Below are positions 17,462-26,569 of a stretch of 64,000 bases of DNA, piece after piece. A model generated the notes under the pieces. It was given only the letters and a program-made list of their open reading frames with translations. It did no database searches and was not told where the DNA came from. The stretch's first letter is position 1, and every line of letters begins with the position of its first letter. This stretch comes from Chitinophaga pinensis. Its GTDB lineage: Bacteria; Bacteroidota; Bacteroidia; Chitinophagales; Chitinophagaceae. The DNA lies in contig CAMCMP010000008.1 in assembly GCA_945876095.1 (NCBI GenBank), positions 1-64,000 of the forward strand, read 5' to 3'. Both the position numbers and the translations under genes were made by a program.

Positions 17462-20143
17462 ATGAACGAAGAAAATCTTTTTGCCCGGCGTAAATTTATT
17501 GCAAGCCTTACCGTTGGTGTATTGGGCACGCTTGAAGCCAGTGCTTTTTTAACTACGTTTTCTCCAACTCCCGAAAGTGGCAACCGAAAAAAATTAAGTT
17601 TGCCATGTAACCCTGTTCCTTCTGACACATTCCACGTGATCCCTCATAATCATTGGGAAGGTGCAGTATTTGCAACACGCGAGGCCTACCTTGAAATGGG
17701 CCTGCCTCATATCATCACCGCCTTAAAATTATTAAAAGATTATCCAGAATATCGTTTCACGCTTGATCAGGTGAATTATATCAAACCTTTTATCGAACGG
17801 TATGAAGAAGAAGGCAAGGCTTTTCGCCAGTTTATCAAGGAAGGCCGGCTGGAGATCGTCGGTGGTACTGATACCATGCATGATACCAATATACCCTCCG
17901 GCGAATCGATTGTACGACAGTTGTTGTATGGTAAAACTTATTTACGAAACGAATTGGGCGTGGATGTGAAGGTGGGTTGGGGAATCGATACTTTCGGGCA
18001 CAGCGCTCAGATGCCACAGATATTAAAACTTGCTGGCTATCAATCACTCTGGTTTGTGCGGGGCGTACCCAACAAGCAAATGCCATCTGAATTTTTCTGG
18101 CAGGGTTTGGATGGTACAAAATTACCTGCCTTCTGGTTGCCCCATTCTTATGTCATTATGGCCCGCGTACCAAATAACCTCCCCGATTTTAATAGCTTCG
18201 TTCGGAAGAAATTTGATTCTCTGACAGCGAATACCGGTAAGGGTAAGGACAGGGTTGGACTTGCCGGATGGGATGTGGAAAATCCGCAGGAACATCTCCC
18301 CCTAATGGTCAGGGAATTCAGTAACCAGCAGGAACGTCCTTTTAACCTGCAATTCGCCGTGCCCACAGAGTACGAAGCAACCATGGTAAATCGTACCGAT
18401 CGCATTACTTTCAAAGGGGAATTCAACCCTATTTTCCAAGGCGTATACAGCACGCGTATCGAACTCAAACAACGACTTAGAAATGTGGAACGCCTTTTAT
18501 TAAATGCTGAAAAGCTGGGCGCCGTTAATAATTTGCTGGGTATGCCTACGCAGGATGAAGATGTGTGGAAGGCCTGGGAACCCACTTTATTTAACCAGGC
18601 GCATGATCTTATGTCTGGGGTAATGACGGATCATGTTTATGCAGATACGATCCGCGGGTATGATTTTTCTCAACAGGTGGGTGAAACAATTGTAGAGAAC
18701 AGACTGGATGACCTTGTAAAGATAGTGGATACGACCGGCGGGGAAATTCCGCTGGTGGTTTTTAATTCACTGGGTTGGCAGCGTTCTGATGTGGTGGAAA
18801 CGAATATCGGGTTTGCGAAAGCAGGAGTTGTAGATATTGAAGTAATTGGCCCTGATGGCAAGGCCATACCTGTGGAGGTGCTTAGCGCAGAAAGGTATGA
18901 TGACGGGGCTTTGCGCACAGCAAAAATTATCTTCATTGCAAAGGATCTTCCTGCAATGGGTTATGCGGTTTTTCATGTTAACCCGTTGAAAATCGTGTCT
19001 TCAATAAATGCGCCTTCATCAGAAAACAAGGAAACAGCACAAATAGAAAACGAATTTTATAAAGCTAGTTTTGATTGGTACACTGGTGCCATGACCAGCC
19101 TGGTAGTAAAGGAAAATCAATGGGAGGTACTGAAGGGAAAAGGCAACGTTGTTTCCCGGCAATATGACGGGGGTGATTTTTGGGAGCTTTACCAGAGTTT
19201 AAGGGATGGCATGGCTGCTAAAACCACCACGCAAATGCCACCCACCGATTTTAAGGAGCGGCTGAGCAGCGAAAATCAGTATCGCGGCGTGAAGGGCACC
19301 GTTCACCAGGGGCCGGTGTATGCTGAATTTTATGTAAATCATGGCTTTAGTACCGAGAACCAGTTTGAGACCAGGGTAAGAATGTACGCGGGCATTCGCA
19401 GGATTGATATAAAAACGAAAATTTACAACGTCGAAAAATACGCGCGGTACCAAGTAATGTTTCCCACTACTATAGTCCAGGGGAAAAACGTGCACGAAAT
19501 ACCCTTTGGCGCAATCGAAAGGCCACTGGCGATTGAATACCCGGCTCAGAACTGGGCCGATTATAGTGATGGAAAAAAAGGGCTTGCCCTGCTTAATCAT
19601 GGACTGCCCGGCAACCTTACCAGCGAATCTACGATGATGCTATCCTTGTTGCGCTCTGCAAAGATTGAGAACTATGGCTACGGCGGCGGCTATGAAAAAG
19701 GGATGACCTCCGACACTGGTTTACAAATGCACAGATCTTTTTCGTTTGACTACGCGCTGGTGCCTCACCAGGGAGATTGGCAACAGGCCAGCGTGTACAG
19801 GGACGGGCTCGAGTTTAATAACGCCCTGATCTGTCACAAAACGGGTTTACACGATGGCAGACTGCCCAAAACCTGGAACTTACTGGACCTCTCACATCCA
19901 AATGTGGTGATTACAGCTGTAAAGCCGGGGCGAGAAGGTTCTACGATCGTAAGGCTTTATGAGGCATCCGGCAATGCTACAACAGGTGTAACGCTGAAAA
20001 GCCGCCTTCCCATAAAATCGGTACAGGAGGCCAGCCTTATAGAAGATGCGATAAAGCCGCTGAAGGCGGAAGGTAATTCCTTTCGGTTTGATCTTGGACC
20101 GTTTGAGATTAAGACATTCAAATTGCAGCTAAAGAAAGTATAG
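17462..20143 (+). CDS. GH38-like alpha-mannosidase family protein, atypical, Tat-exported
   Basis: This 893-residue protein starts with a twin-arginine-type signal (ARRKFIAS plus hydrophobic stretch). The GH38 catalytic domain follows: VIPHNHWEGAVF (zinc-site motif, normally HxHxD), GGTDTMHDTN, the nucleophile segment GWGIDTFGHSAQMPQIL, WFVRG, and a later zinc-His segment FNQAHDLMSGV. C-terminal beta domains complete the usual architecture. Canonical GH38 enzymes have Asp in the first zinc motif (HSHNDPGW or HMHWDREW). Here it is Glu and the following Trp is Val, which marks a divergent branch whose substrate need not be a simple mannoside. It heads a run of glycosidase genes (GH42 follows after 18 bp) and has its own operator. 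Confidence 0.85.
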   Translation: MNEENLFARRKFIASLTVGVLGTLEASAFLTTFSPTPESGNRKKLSLPCNPVPSDTFHVIPHNHWEGAVFATREAYLEMGLPHIITALKLLKDYPEYRFTLDQVNYIKPFIERYEEEGKAFRQFIKEGRLEIVGGTDTMHDTNIPSGESIVRQLLYGKTYLRNELGVDVKVGWGIDTFGHSAQMPQILKLAGYQSLWFVRGVPNKQMPSEFFWQGLDGTKLPAFWLPHSYVIMARVPNNLPDFNSFVRKKFDSLTANTGKGKDRVGLAGWDVENPQEHLPLMVREFSNQQERPFNLQFAVPTEYEATMVNRTDRITFKGEFNPIFQGVYSTRIELKQRLRNVERLLLNAEKLGAVNNLLGMPTQDEDVWKAWEPTLFNQAHDLMSGVMTDHVYADTIRGYDFSQQVGETIVENRLDDLVKIVDTTGGEIPLVVFNSLGWQRSDVVETNIGFAKAGVVDIEVIGPDGKAIPVEVLSAERYDDGALRTAKIIFIAKDLPAMGYAVFHVNPLKIVSSINAPSSENKETAQIENEFYKASFDWYTGAMTSLVVKENQWEVLKGKGNVVSRQYDGGDFWELYQSLRDGMAAKTTTQMPPTDFKERLSSENQYRGVKGTVHQGPVYAEFYVNHGFSTENQFETRVRMYAGIRRIDIKTKIYNVEKYARYQVMFPTTIVQGKNVHEIPFGAIERPLAIEYPAQNWADYSDGKKGLALLNHGLPGNLTSESTMMLSLLRSAKIENYGYGGGYEKGMTSDTGLQMHRSFSFDYALVPHQGDWQQASVYRDGLEFNNALICHKTGLHDGRLPKTWNLLDLSHPNVVITAVKPGREGSTIVRLYEASGNATTGVTLKSRLPIKSVQEASLIEDAIKPLKAEGNSFRFDLGPFEIKTFKLQLKKV

Positions 20144-20161
20144 CCATAACCTATCATTAGC

Positions 20162-22423
20162 ATGAAAAGAAGAAAATTTATTAACCATTCTGCCTTCGGT
20201 ACGGCTGCCCTTTTTTGGACCACTGACGCCTTACCGGGCATCGGTAAAACCAGTAGTATGAATGAAGATAAAAACAAGTATCCTTTTCTATGGGGAACTG
20301 CATACTACCGGTCTCCCATACCCGAAGAAGAGTTTTGGGAAGAGGATTTCAATAAGATGCGGGAGATGGGTTTCAACAGTGTAAAATTCCTGGTGCAATG
20401 GCGTTGGTCGCACATCAAAGAAGACGAATTTTATTTGGAGGATTTTAAAAAATTGCTGAAGCTGGCAGAAAAGTATTCTATCAGGGTAACGCTTAACAAT
20501 CTTTTCGACGTTTCGCCACACTGGCTATTTGATAAATACCCGGATGCCAGGCAGGTCATGAACAATGGACATGTCATTCAGCCATATGCTGTGGGCCACC
20601 GCAATATCGGCGGGCATCCTGGGCCCTGTTATAACCATCCTGGTGCAAGAAATGAAAGGATCAAATTTTTAACGCATATTGTTAAACAATTAAAAGATTA
20701 TCCGGCCCTGCATATGTGGGATATTTGGAATGAACCGGAACTATCCTTTTCACAGCGTTCACCCATTGATGCGGAAAAGCTCGTTTGCTATTGCCCTAAT
20801 TGCGAGAAAAAATTTAAAGAATGGCTTGAAAAAAAATACGCTGCTTTATCAATCTTAAATGAGCGGTGGGGGCGCAACTATCCCGATTGGGCTCATGTGG
20901 AGATGCCGCGTACATCCAAAACCTATCTCGACTTTATAGACTGGCGCGAGTTCCATATACAAACGATAACGAATGAAGCAGCCTGGAGGATCATGCTTGT
21001 AAAGGAACTTGATCCAAAGCGGGTAGCCTTTCTGCATGTTGTGCCCAATACTATGAACCCGTTCAATGCGATCACTACCTGTACGGACGATTTTGTGGTG
21101 GCTGAATTGTGTGATGTGTTTGCTGCCACGATGAATGCCGGCCCCTTGTTTGCACCGCAGGTGGTGTCTGCCGCACGCGGTAAAATTTGTTACAATGTAG
21201 AGATCCATATCAATGGAGGAAGTACCGGATCGCACCAGAAAGTGGTTGACCTTCAGGCCTTGTTATTAAACCTGGTTCCTCAAATTGGTTTGGGTATTAA
21301 AGGATTTGTGTTCTGGCAGTTTCGCCCGGAAGTACTGGGGGCAGAATCGCCTGCCTGGGGTGTTGTAAACCTGGATGGTAGCGACAGGGAAATAACTAGG
21401 GCCGCAAGAGCATTCTGGAAAACGATTCAGCCTTACACATCGGCTTTGCTTGAAGCTATGCCGGAAACACCTACCATTGGGATCTGGAAAAGTAGAAAAA
21501 ATGAAATTTTCCATTATTGCATGGACAATAGTTTAAACAATCTTATCGAGAATGTTTACGGATATACGAATACGTTATACACTAACAGCTATGCCTATCG
21601 GTATGTTTCGGGCGATATGTTGGAAAATGAAGAAATAGGGGATGTTAAATTATTGATCATGCCTTCAGCTTATTACCTTACCCAGCCGGAGGCGGATGCG
21701 CTTGCGAAGTGGGTAAAGGCAGGTGGAGTATTGATAGCGGAAGCGCACCTAGGAGGTTATAGCGGTTCAACGGGAAGGCATAGCCGATCCATACCTGGTT
21801 GCGGCTTGCAGGATGCATTTGGCATAAAGGAAGAATTAACAACCGATGCTGTTCACCTGAAGATGAAAAAGGGGCTAGCTTATGCGGAAAATATACATGC
21901 TGATACAAAGAAGGCAAAAGAATCCGCTTCATCAACCAGCGGTAAGTTCTACCCGATCCGGCAAATAAACGGCAAGTATATATGGGGTGCATCGCGCTAT
22001 GCCGAACTATCGGGAAAGAATATTACCATTGAAGGATATTTTGAAAAAGATAAATGCTGCGCTGTTTCCAAAACTGTTGAAAAGGGCTATGTTTACTATT
22101 ATGCAAGCCGCCTCGGAAGCGGGGCAACCATCAATAATGAAGGTTTACTTTCCCTAATTGAACGTGCATGTATAAAAGCGGGAATAAAAAAAACTTTGGG
22201 GGCTACGGCTAGTGAAAATAATAAATTGCGCGTGGATGTACTCAGGCACGAAGCTAAGGTCCGGTTTATTACCATTCAAAATATGTCAGCAGGTAAACTG
22301 TCGGTTTCGCTATACGGAGAAGGAACCTATAAAGGTTTATTTACCGGCATGAAGCTGATGCTTGACAGCAAAATAAAATTTGAATTGCCACCGGAATTTA
22401 TCGACCTCTTTGTAAGAGTTTAA
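20162..22423 (+). CDS. GH42 beta-galactosidase family protein, Tat-exported
   Basis: This 753-residue protein has a twin-arginine start (MKRRKFINHS). The TIM barrel runs from FLWGTAYYRSP, with FNSVKFLVQWRWSHI. The acid/base motif is WDIWNEPELSF. A Cys cluster as in the GH42 zinc site is present (CYNHPGARN, then CYCPNCEKKFKEW). The probable nucleophile lies in YNVEIHING, and GIKGFVFWQFRPE follows. A beta-galactosidase trimerisation-like domain follows (LLIMPSAYYLTQPEADALAKWVKAGG). The family cleaves beta-galactosides and sometimes alpha-L-arabinopyranosides. It is translated right behind the GH38-like gene, so both probably act on the same glycan in the periplasm. Confidence 0.9.
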   Translation: MKRRKFINHSAFGTAALFWTTDALPGIGKTSSMNEDKNKYPFLWGTAYYRSPIPEEEFWEEDFNKMREMGFNSVKFLVQWRWSHIKEDEFYLEDFKKLLKLAEKYSIRVTLNNLFDVSPHWLFDKYPDARQVMNNGHVIQPYAVGHRNIGGHPGPCYNHPGARNERIKFLTHIVKQLKDYPALHMWDIWNEPELSFSQRSPIDAEKLVCYCPNCEKKFKEWLEKKYAALSILNERWGRNYPDWAHVEMPRTSKTYLDFIDWREFHIQTITNEAAWRIMLVKELDPKRVAFLHVVPNTMNPFNAITTCTDDFVVAELCDVFAATMNAGPLFAPQVVSAARGKICYNVEIHINGGSTGSHQKVVDLQALLLNLVPQIGLGIKGFVFWQFRPEVLGAESPAWGVVNLDGSDREITRAARAFWKTIQPYTSALLEAMPETPTIGIWKSRKNEIFHYCMDNSLNNLIENVYGYTNTLYTNSYAYRYVSGDMLENEEIGDVKLLIMPSAYYLTQPEADALAKWVKAGGVLIAEAHLGGYSGSTGRHSRSIPGCGLQDAFGIKEELTTDAVHLKMKKGLAYAENIHADTKKAKESASSTSGKFYPIRQINGKYIWGASRYAELSGKNITIEGYFEKDKCCAVSKTVEKGYVYYYASRLGSGATINNEGLLSLIERACIKAGIKKTLGATASENNKLRVDVLRHEAKVRFITIQNMSAGKLSVSLYGEGTYKGLFTGMKLMLDSKIKFELPPEFIDLFVRV

Positions 22424-22478
22424 CGGCCTTCCGGATATTTAGAAATTATTGTTAAAAGTTCACTCAAACCAAATAGGT

Positions 22479-24056
22479 ATGAATCCCGTTTTAAAATTTT
22501 TTTTATTCAGTTGTTTTACCCTAATCACTTTTTATCATTCAGCGGCACAGCAAAAAAAAGACCAGCTGGATATCCCCGATCAATTGGTAAAAGAGGCTTA
22601 TGAAAAAGCCGCTACTCAAAATGTACTTGCATCGGTTAATCCAAAAATATTTGATGGATACTTTTCCGTTTGCGCAGATGGGATAGATTTTGGCTATGGC
22701 AATACTTACCCGTCTTTGGATGGGCACCAGATGAGCGATGCGCTGCTTTGGCTAGGCAAAGTGGAGGTAGTAAAATCGAACTGGGACTATGTAAAGAAAT
22801 TTCAAAAGGCTAAGGGTGAATTACCGATCGCAATTATCCCGAAGGAAGCAGGCAAAAATATAGGCCCGCCTGGTTTTCAGTCACCCGTTGATATCAATGG
22901 CGGATTGTATAAACACTGGGTGCCTGGGGATCCACTAAGGGCCCTAGCCGGCGTTACCTATATTCAGAATGCAGATATTATTTTCCGGTTTACGCAGGAC
23001 AGGGAATGGCTGCGCAAACAACTACCTTCCGTCAATCTTACTGCAGATTACTTGGCCTCCATGATCAGGGCCGATGGCGCTGTAGGCGGCGCCGGTTATT
23101 ATGTGGAAAGGCCCACTCGGGTTGAATATGATGGTGTATCACAGTGCCATACCGCAGAAGCCTTGTACCGGCTTTCCGCTTTGAATAAAATTGCAAACAA
23201 CAATATCGCAGCCGATAAATATCTGCAACTGGCGAAAAAAGTTGAAAATAATTTCCGCAAAAATTTCTGGTTAAAAGATCATTTTGCCGAGTACATCCAT
23301 CCCTCTAGAGGTGTCATCTCCAATCATGGCTTAACGGATGTGGACTGGAGCGCTATTGCAGCCGGTACGGCTACTGCGGCGCAGCAAGTCATACTTTGGC
23401 CGCAATTAAAAGACGAGCTGCTTTTTTATTATAACGGGATGCCCACTGGTATCGCCACACTCCCGGATACCTACGAAAAATGGGAGACGACTTACGCAGA
23501 CAACCAGGACTTGGCCGCAATGGGGCGTGTATGGTACATCGAAGCATGGGCACGTGCCAATATGCACGACGGAAAAGGGTTGATCGAAACCATCAGGCGC
23601 GTTTGCAGGGAAGGTAAGGACAGCGGCTATTACTGGCGGGAGCGGTACAATGCGAAAGGAGGTTACGGCGCAAAGAAATACAATGAGTACCCGGCCAATC
23701 TTATAAGAATTATCCAGCGTTTCCTGCTGGGCGTGCAGCATGAATTGGATGGAACACTTTCAATCGGTCCAACCGCCCCGGAAGATTTCTGGGAAGCAGG
23801 TTTTGGCCAAACCTTGTCCTGGAGCGGTTCGGCTGTTTCTTATAAGATGCATAAGGATCGCATCACCGGGACATATTCAGGGAAGTCTGCCCAAAAACTC
23901 ACTGTACGTTTTGATCAGCTACCCGCGGGTAAACCGGTTCGCGCAATGGTGAATGGTAAAACTATCAGGACAGCAATCAAAGATAAATGGATAACCATTG
24001 TGCTGCCACCTGGAGTAGGGGATAAAGCCTGCCTATTCGAAATTACCTGGCTGTAG
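22479..24056 (+). CDS. Secreted six-hairpin (alpha/alpha)6-barrel glycosidase-like protein
   Basis: The longest ORF starts at 22449. The Met at 22479 begins a far better signal peptide (MNPVLKFFLFSCFTLITFYHSAAQQ), so I prefer it; the protein is then 525 residues. The body looks like a six-hairpin glycosidase: repeated helical hairpins with aromatic, acidic-rich loops (SLDGHQMSDALLWLG, GGAGYYVERPTRVEYDGVSQ, DVDWSAIAAGTA, NQDLAAMGRVWYIEAWAR). A C-terminal beta domain (IGPTAPEDFWEAGFGQTLSW) follows, as seen in GH78-like and related families. I cannot fix the GH family. It ends the GH38-GH42 run; the next gene has its own operator. Confidence 0.7.
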   Translation: MNPVLKFFLFSCFTLITFYHSAAQQKKDQLDIPDQLVKEAYEKAATQNVLASVNPKIFDGYFSVCADGIDFGYGNTYPSLDGHQMSDALLWLGKVEVVKSNWDYVKKFQKAKGELPIAIIPKEAGKNIGPPGFQSPVDINGGLYKHWVPGDPLRALAGVTYIQNADIIFRFTQDREWLRKQLPSVNLTADYLASMIRADGAVGGAGYYVERPTRVEYDGVSQCHTAEALYRLSALNKIANNNIAADKYLQLAKKVENNFRKNFWLKDHFAEYIHPSRGVISNHGLTDVDWSAIAAGTATAAQQVILWPQLKDELLFYYNGMPTGIATLPDTYEKWETTYADNQDLAAMGRVWYIEAWARANMHDGKGLIETIRRVCREGKDSGYYWRERYNAKGGYGAKKYNEYPANLIRIIQRFLLGVQHELDGTLSIGPTAPEDFWEAGFGQTLSWSGSAVSYKMHKDRITGTYSGKSAQKLTVRFDQLPAGKPVRAMVNGKTIRTAIKDKWITIVLPPGVGDKACLFEITWL

Positions 24057-24080
24057 TAAAGGCTGCATATATCCGCTGTT

Positions 24081-24094
24081 CTTATTTATACAAG
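24081..24094. promoter_or_regulatory. Secondary, degenerate GntR-type site
   Basis: CTTATTTATACAAG matches the locus core at 12 of 14 positions and lies 63 bp upstream of the perfect site before GH92. Paired sites could allow cooperative binding or looping, or this may be chance in AT-rich sequence. Confidence 0.35.
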
Positions 24095-24143
24095 TTTATA
24101 AGTTTTTTTTGAATGGTGAGGAATTGATAAATTTTTAGCCTAT

Positions 24144-24179
24144 CTTGTATATACAAGTTGGTAGTTATTACTAATTTTG
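24144..24179 (+). promoter_or_regulatory. GntR-type operator and promoter before GH92
   Basis: The perfect core CTTGTATATACAAG (24144-24157) is followed by TAATTTTG (24172-24179), an exact TAnnTTTG -7 box, 28 bp after the start of the core. The operator therefore covers the -33 position. The leader to the ATG at 24220 would be about 35 nt. Confidence 0.82.
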
Positions 24180-24219
24180 GCAGGCGTTAAGGTTTAACAT
24201 CAACGATAATTGCAATTAT

Positions 24220-26511
24220 ATGAAAAAATTTCTTTTGATTTATTTGATGATCACTCCGGTTTTGTTTTTTGGGCAAGCGATTGATCCCATAATGGACCCG
24301 GTAGAATATGTAAGTCCCTTGATCGGCTCCGATTCAAAGGCCGACCTGTCGAATGGCAATACTTATCCTGCCATTGCCATGCCATGGGGCATGAATTTCT
24401 GGACGCCACAAACCGGTAAAGCCGGAGACGGGTTTATCTATGTGTACAATGCCGACAAGATCCGCGGATTTAAACAAACGCACCAGGCCAGTAACTGGAT
24501 CAATGATTACGGACAGTTTGCTTTAATGCCGGGCACGGGGAAAATAAAATTCGACGAAGACGAACGTGCCAGCTGGTTCTCGCACAAGTCCGAAATTTCA
24601 AGGCCTTATTACTACAGCGTTTACCTGGCGGAGCCGGGCATCACTACTGAAATAACCACGACCGAAAGGGCGGCTGCTTTTCAATTTACTTTTCCGCAAA
24701 CGGATAGCTCCTACATCGTAATTGATGCGCTCGATAATGGCTCTTATGTAAAGATTATACCGGGGGAAAATAAGATCATCGGCTATACAACAAAGAATGC
24801 CGGCTCGGTGCCGGATAATTTTAAAAATTATTTTGTGCTTTATTTCTCCAGGCCCTTTTCCCGGACAGCGGTTTTTAGCGGGGATACCTTGCAAAGCAAT
24901 ACACTGGAAAATTTGTCGGATCATGCGGGCGCCATAATCGGCTTCAACACAAAGCAAGGTGAAAAAATCTATGTACGGGTTGCCTCATCATTTATAAGCC
25001 CCGAACAGGCAGAATTGAATTTGCAGGAGATCGGTAACAATGATTTTGAAACGGTAAAGCATCAGTCAAAAAATGCCTGGAACCGGGAGTTGGGCCGTAT
25101 AAAAATTGACGGGGCAACTACTGAGCAGGCGCGTACTTTCTATTCCTGCCTGTTTAGAACAATGCTTTTTCCCAGGAAATTTTATGAGATCGATGCGGCA
25201 AAAAAAGTAGTGCATTATAGTCCCTTTAATGGAAAGGTATTGCCGGGCTATATGTTTACCGACAATGGTTACTTCGATACCTTCCGTGCATTGTTTCCGC
25301 TGTTAAGCATTATGTATCCTGAACTGTACGCGCAGATCCTGGAGGGGATGACCAATGCCTACAAAGAAAGTGGATGGCTTCCGGAGTGGACCAGTCCAGG
25401 CCACCACCGGCGTGTAACTTTTGGCGCCTATTCCGCCGCCATCATCTCCGACGCTTACATCAAGGGTATCCGGGGATACAATATTGATACGCTGTACCAG
25501 GCCATTTTAAAAAATACGGTCAGCGAACCGCCCAAATCCATTTCATCCGTCGGGCGTCTTGGTGTAACTTATTACAACAAACTGGGCTATGTGCCTTATG
25601 ATGTGAACGTGAAGGAAAATACTGCACGAACTCTGGAATACGCCTACCTCGATTTTACCATTTACCAGTTGGCCAGGGCATTGAACCGGCCCAAAAAAGA
25701 AATCGAGCTTTTTGCAACGCGATCACAAAATTATAAAAACCATTTTGATCCTTCTACCGGGCTGATGCGTGGCAGGAATAAGAACGGCCAATTTCAATCC
25801 CCCTTTAATCCTTTCAAATGGGGCGATGCTTTTACAGAAGGTAACAGCTGGCACTATACCTGGGCTGTCGTCAACGATGTGCAGGGTCTTATCAACCTGA
25901 TGGGAAGCAAAGAAAAATTCGTTGCCAAACTTGATTCTGTTTTTACCCAGCCGCAAACCTATAATGACAGCTATTATGGAAAAGTAATCCATGAGATACG
26001 GGAAATGCAGGTGGCCAACATGGGACAGTATGTGCATGGCAACCAGCCAATGCAGCATGTTATTTATTTGTACAATTATGCCGGTGCACCCTGGAAGGCA
26101 CAGTATTGGGCTCGTGAGATCATGAATCGTTTATACAATGCTTCGCCGGCAGGATATTGCGGTGACGAGGACACTGGTCAAACCTCGGCCTGGTATATTT
26201 TCTCTGCTCTGGGGTTTTATCCCGTGGCACCCGGCACGGATCAATATGTACTCGGAGTTCCCTTATTTAAAAAGGTTGTGTTAGAGCTTACCAATGGAAA
26301 ACGAATAACCATCAATGCAAAAAATAATAACCAGAGCAACCGTTACATATTCGGCCTTGCAGTGAATGGTATCAGCTATACCAAGAACTGGCTGAGTCAT
26401 GAAACGCTCTTGCAAGGCGCTTCGCTTGATTTTGACATGTCGGCTACGCCCAATAAAATGAGGGGCGTCGCAAAGGAAGATGCGCCGTACTCATTTTCTA
26501 CCGAAAAATAA
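24220..26511 (+). CDS. GH92 family exo-alpha-mannosidase-type glycosidase
   Basis: This 763-residue protein has a signal peptide (ends FFGQA). It is a full-length GH92: VEYVSPLIGS start, NGNTYPAIAMPWGMNFW, GFKQTHQASNWI, then the catalytic helical domain with NGYFDTFRALFPLLS and FTEGNSWHYTWAV (general acid in TEGN). GNQPMQHVIYLYNYAGAPWK and CGDEDTGQTSAWYIFSALGFYPV complete the active site. GH92 enzymes are calcium-dependent inverting alpha-mannosidases. This one has GNQP where many characterised members have GNEP, as do some other GH92 subgroups I recall. With the GH38-like protein it makes alpha-mannoside the best-supported substrate type. Confidence 0.93.
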   Translation: MKKFLLIYLMITPVLFFGQAIDPIMDPVEYVSPLIGSDSKADLSNGNTYPAIAMPWGMNFWTPQTGKAGDGFIYVYNADKIRGFKQTHQASNWINDYGQFALMPGTGKIKFDEDERASWFSHKSEISRPYYYSVYLAEPGITTEITTTERAAAFQFTFPQTDSSYIVIDALDNGSYVKIIPGENKIIGYTTKNAGSVPDNFKNYFVLYFSRPFSRTAVFSGDTLQSNTLENLSDHAGAIIGFNTKQGEKIYVRVASSFISPEQAELNLQEIGNNDFETVKHQSKNAWNRELGRIKIDGATTEQARTFYSCLFRTMLFPRKFYEIDAAKKVVHYSPFNGKVLPGYMFTDNGYFDTFRALFPLLSIMYPELYAQILEGMTNAYKESGWLPEWTSPGHHRRVTFGAYSAAIISDAYIKGIRGYNIDTLYQAILKNTVSEPPKSISSVGRLGVTYYNKLGYVPYDVNVKENTARTLEYAYLDFTIYQLARALNRPKKEIELFATRSQNYKNHFDPSTGLMRGRNKNGQFQSPFNPFKWGDAFTEGNSWHYTWAVVNDVQGLINLMGSKEKFVAKLDSVFTQPQTYNDSYYGKVIHEIREMQVANMGQYVHGNQPMQHVIYLYNYAGAPWKAQYWAREIMNRLYNASPAGYCGDEDTGQTSAWYIFSALGFYPVAPGTDQYVLGVPLFKKVVLELTNGKRITINAKNNNQSNRYIFGLAVNGISYTKNWLSHETLLQGASLDFDMSATPNKMRGVAKEDAPYSFSTEK

Positions 26512-26569
26512 TATCAACGGTATTTGCCAAAGGTGCAAACATCATTAATAATCTCAAAAACTGAGTTCA

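Noticed and set aside
18148-18585. 145-codon minus-strand ORF inside the GH38-like gene
   Set aside because: It is the antisense shadow of a well-supported gene with no domain character or start context; the same applies to the other long antisense ORFs over susC, GH42, GH92 and uvrA.
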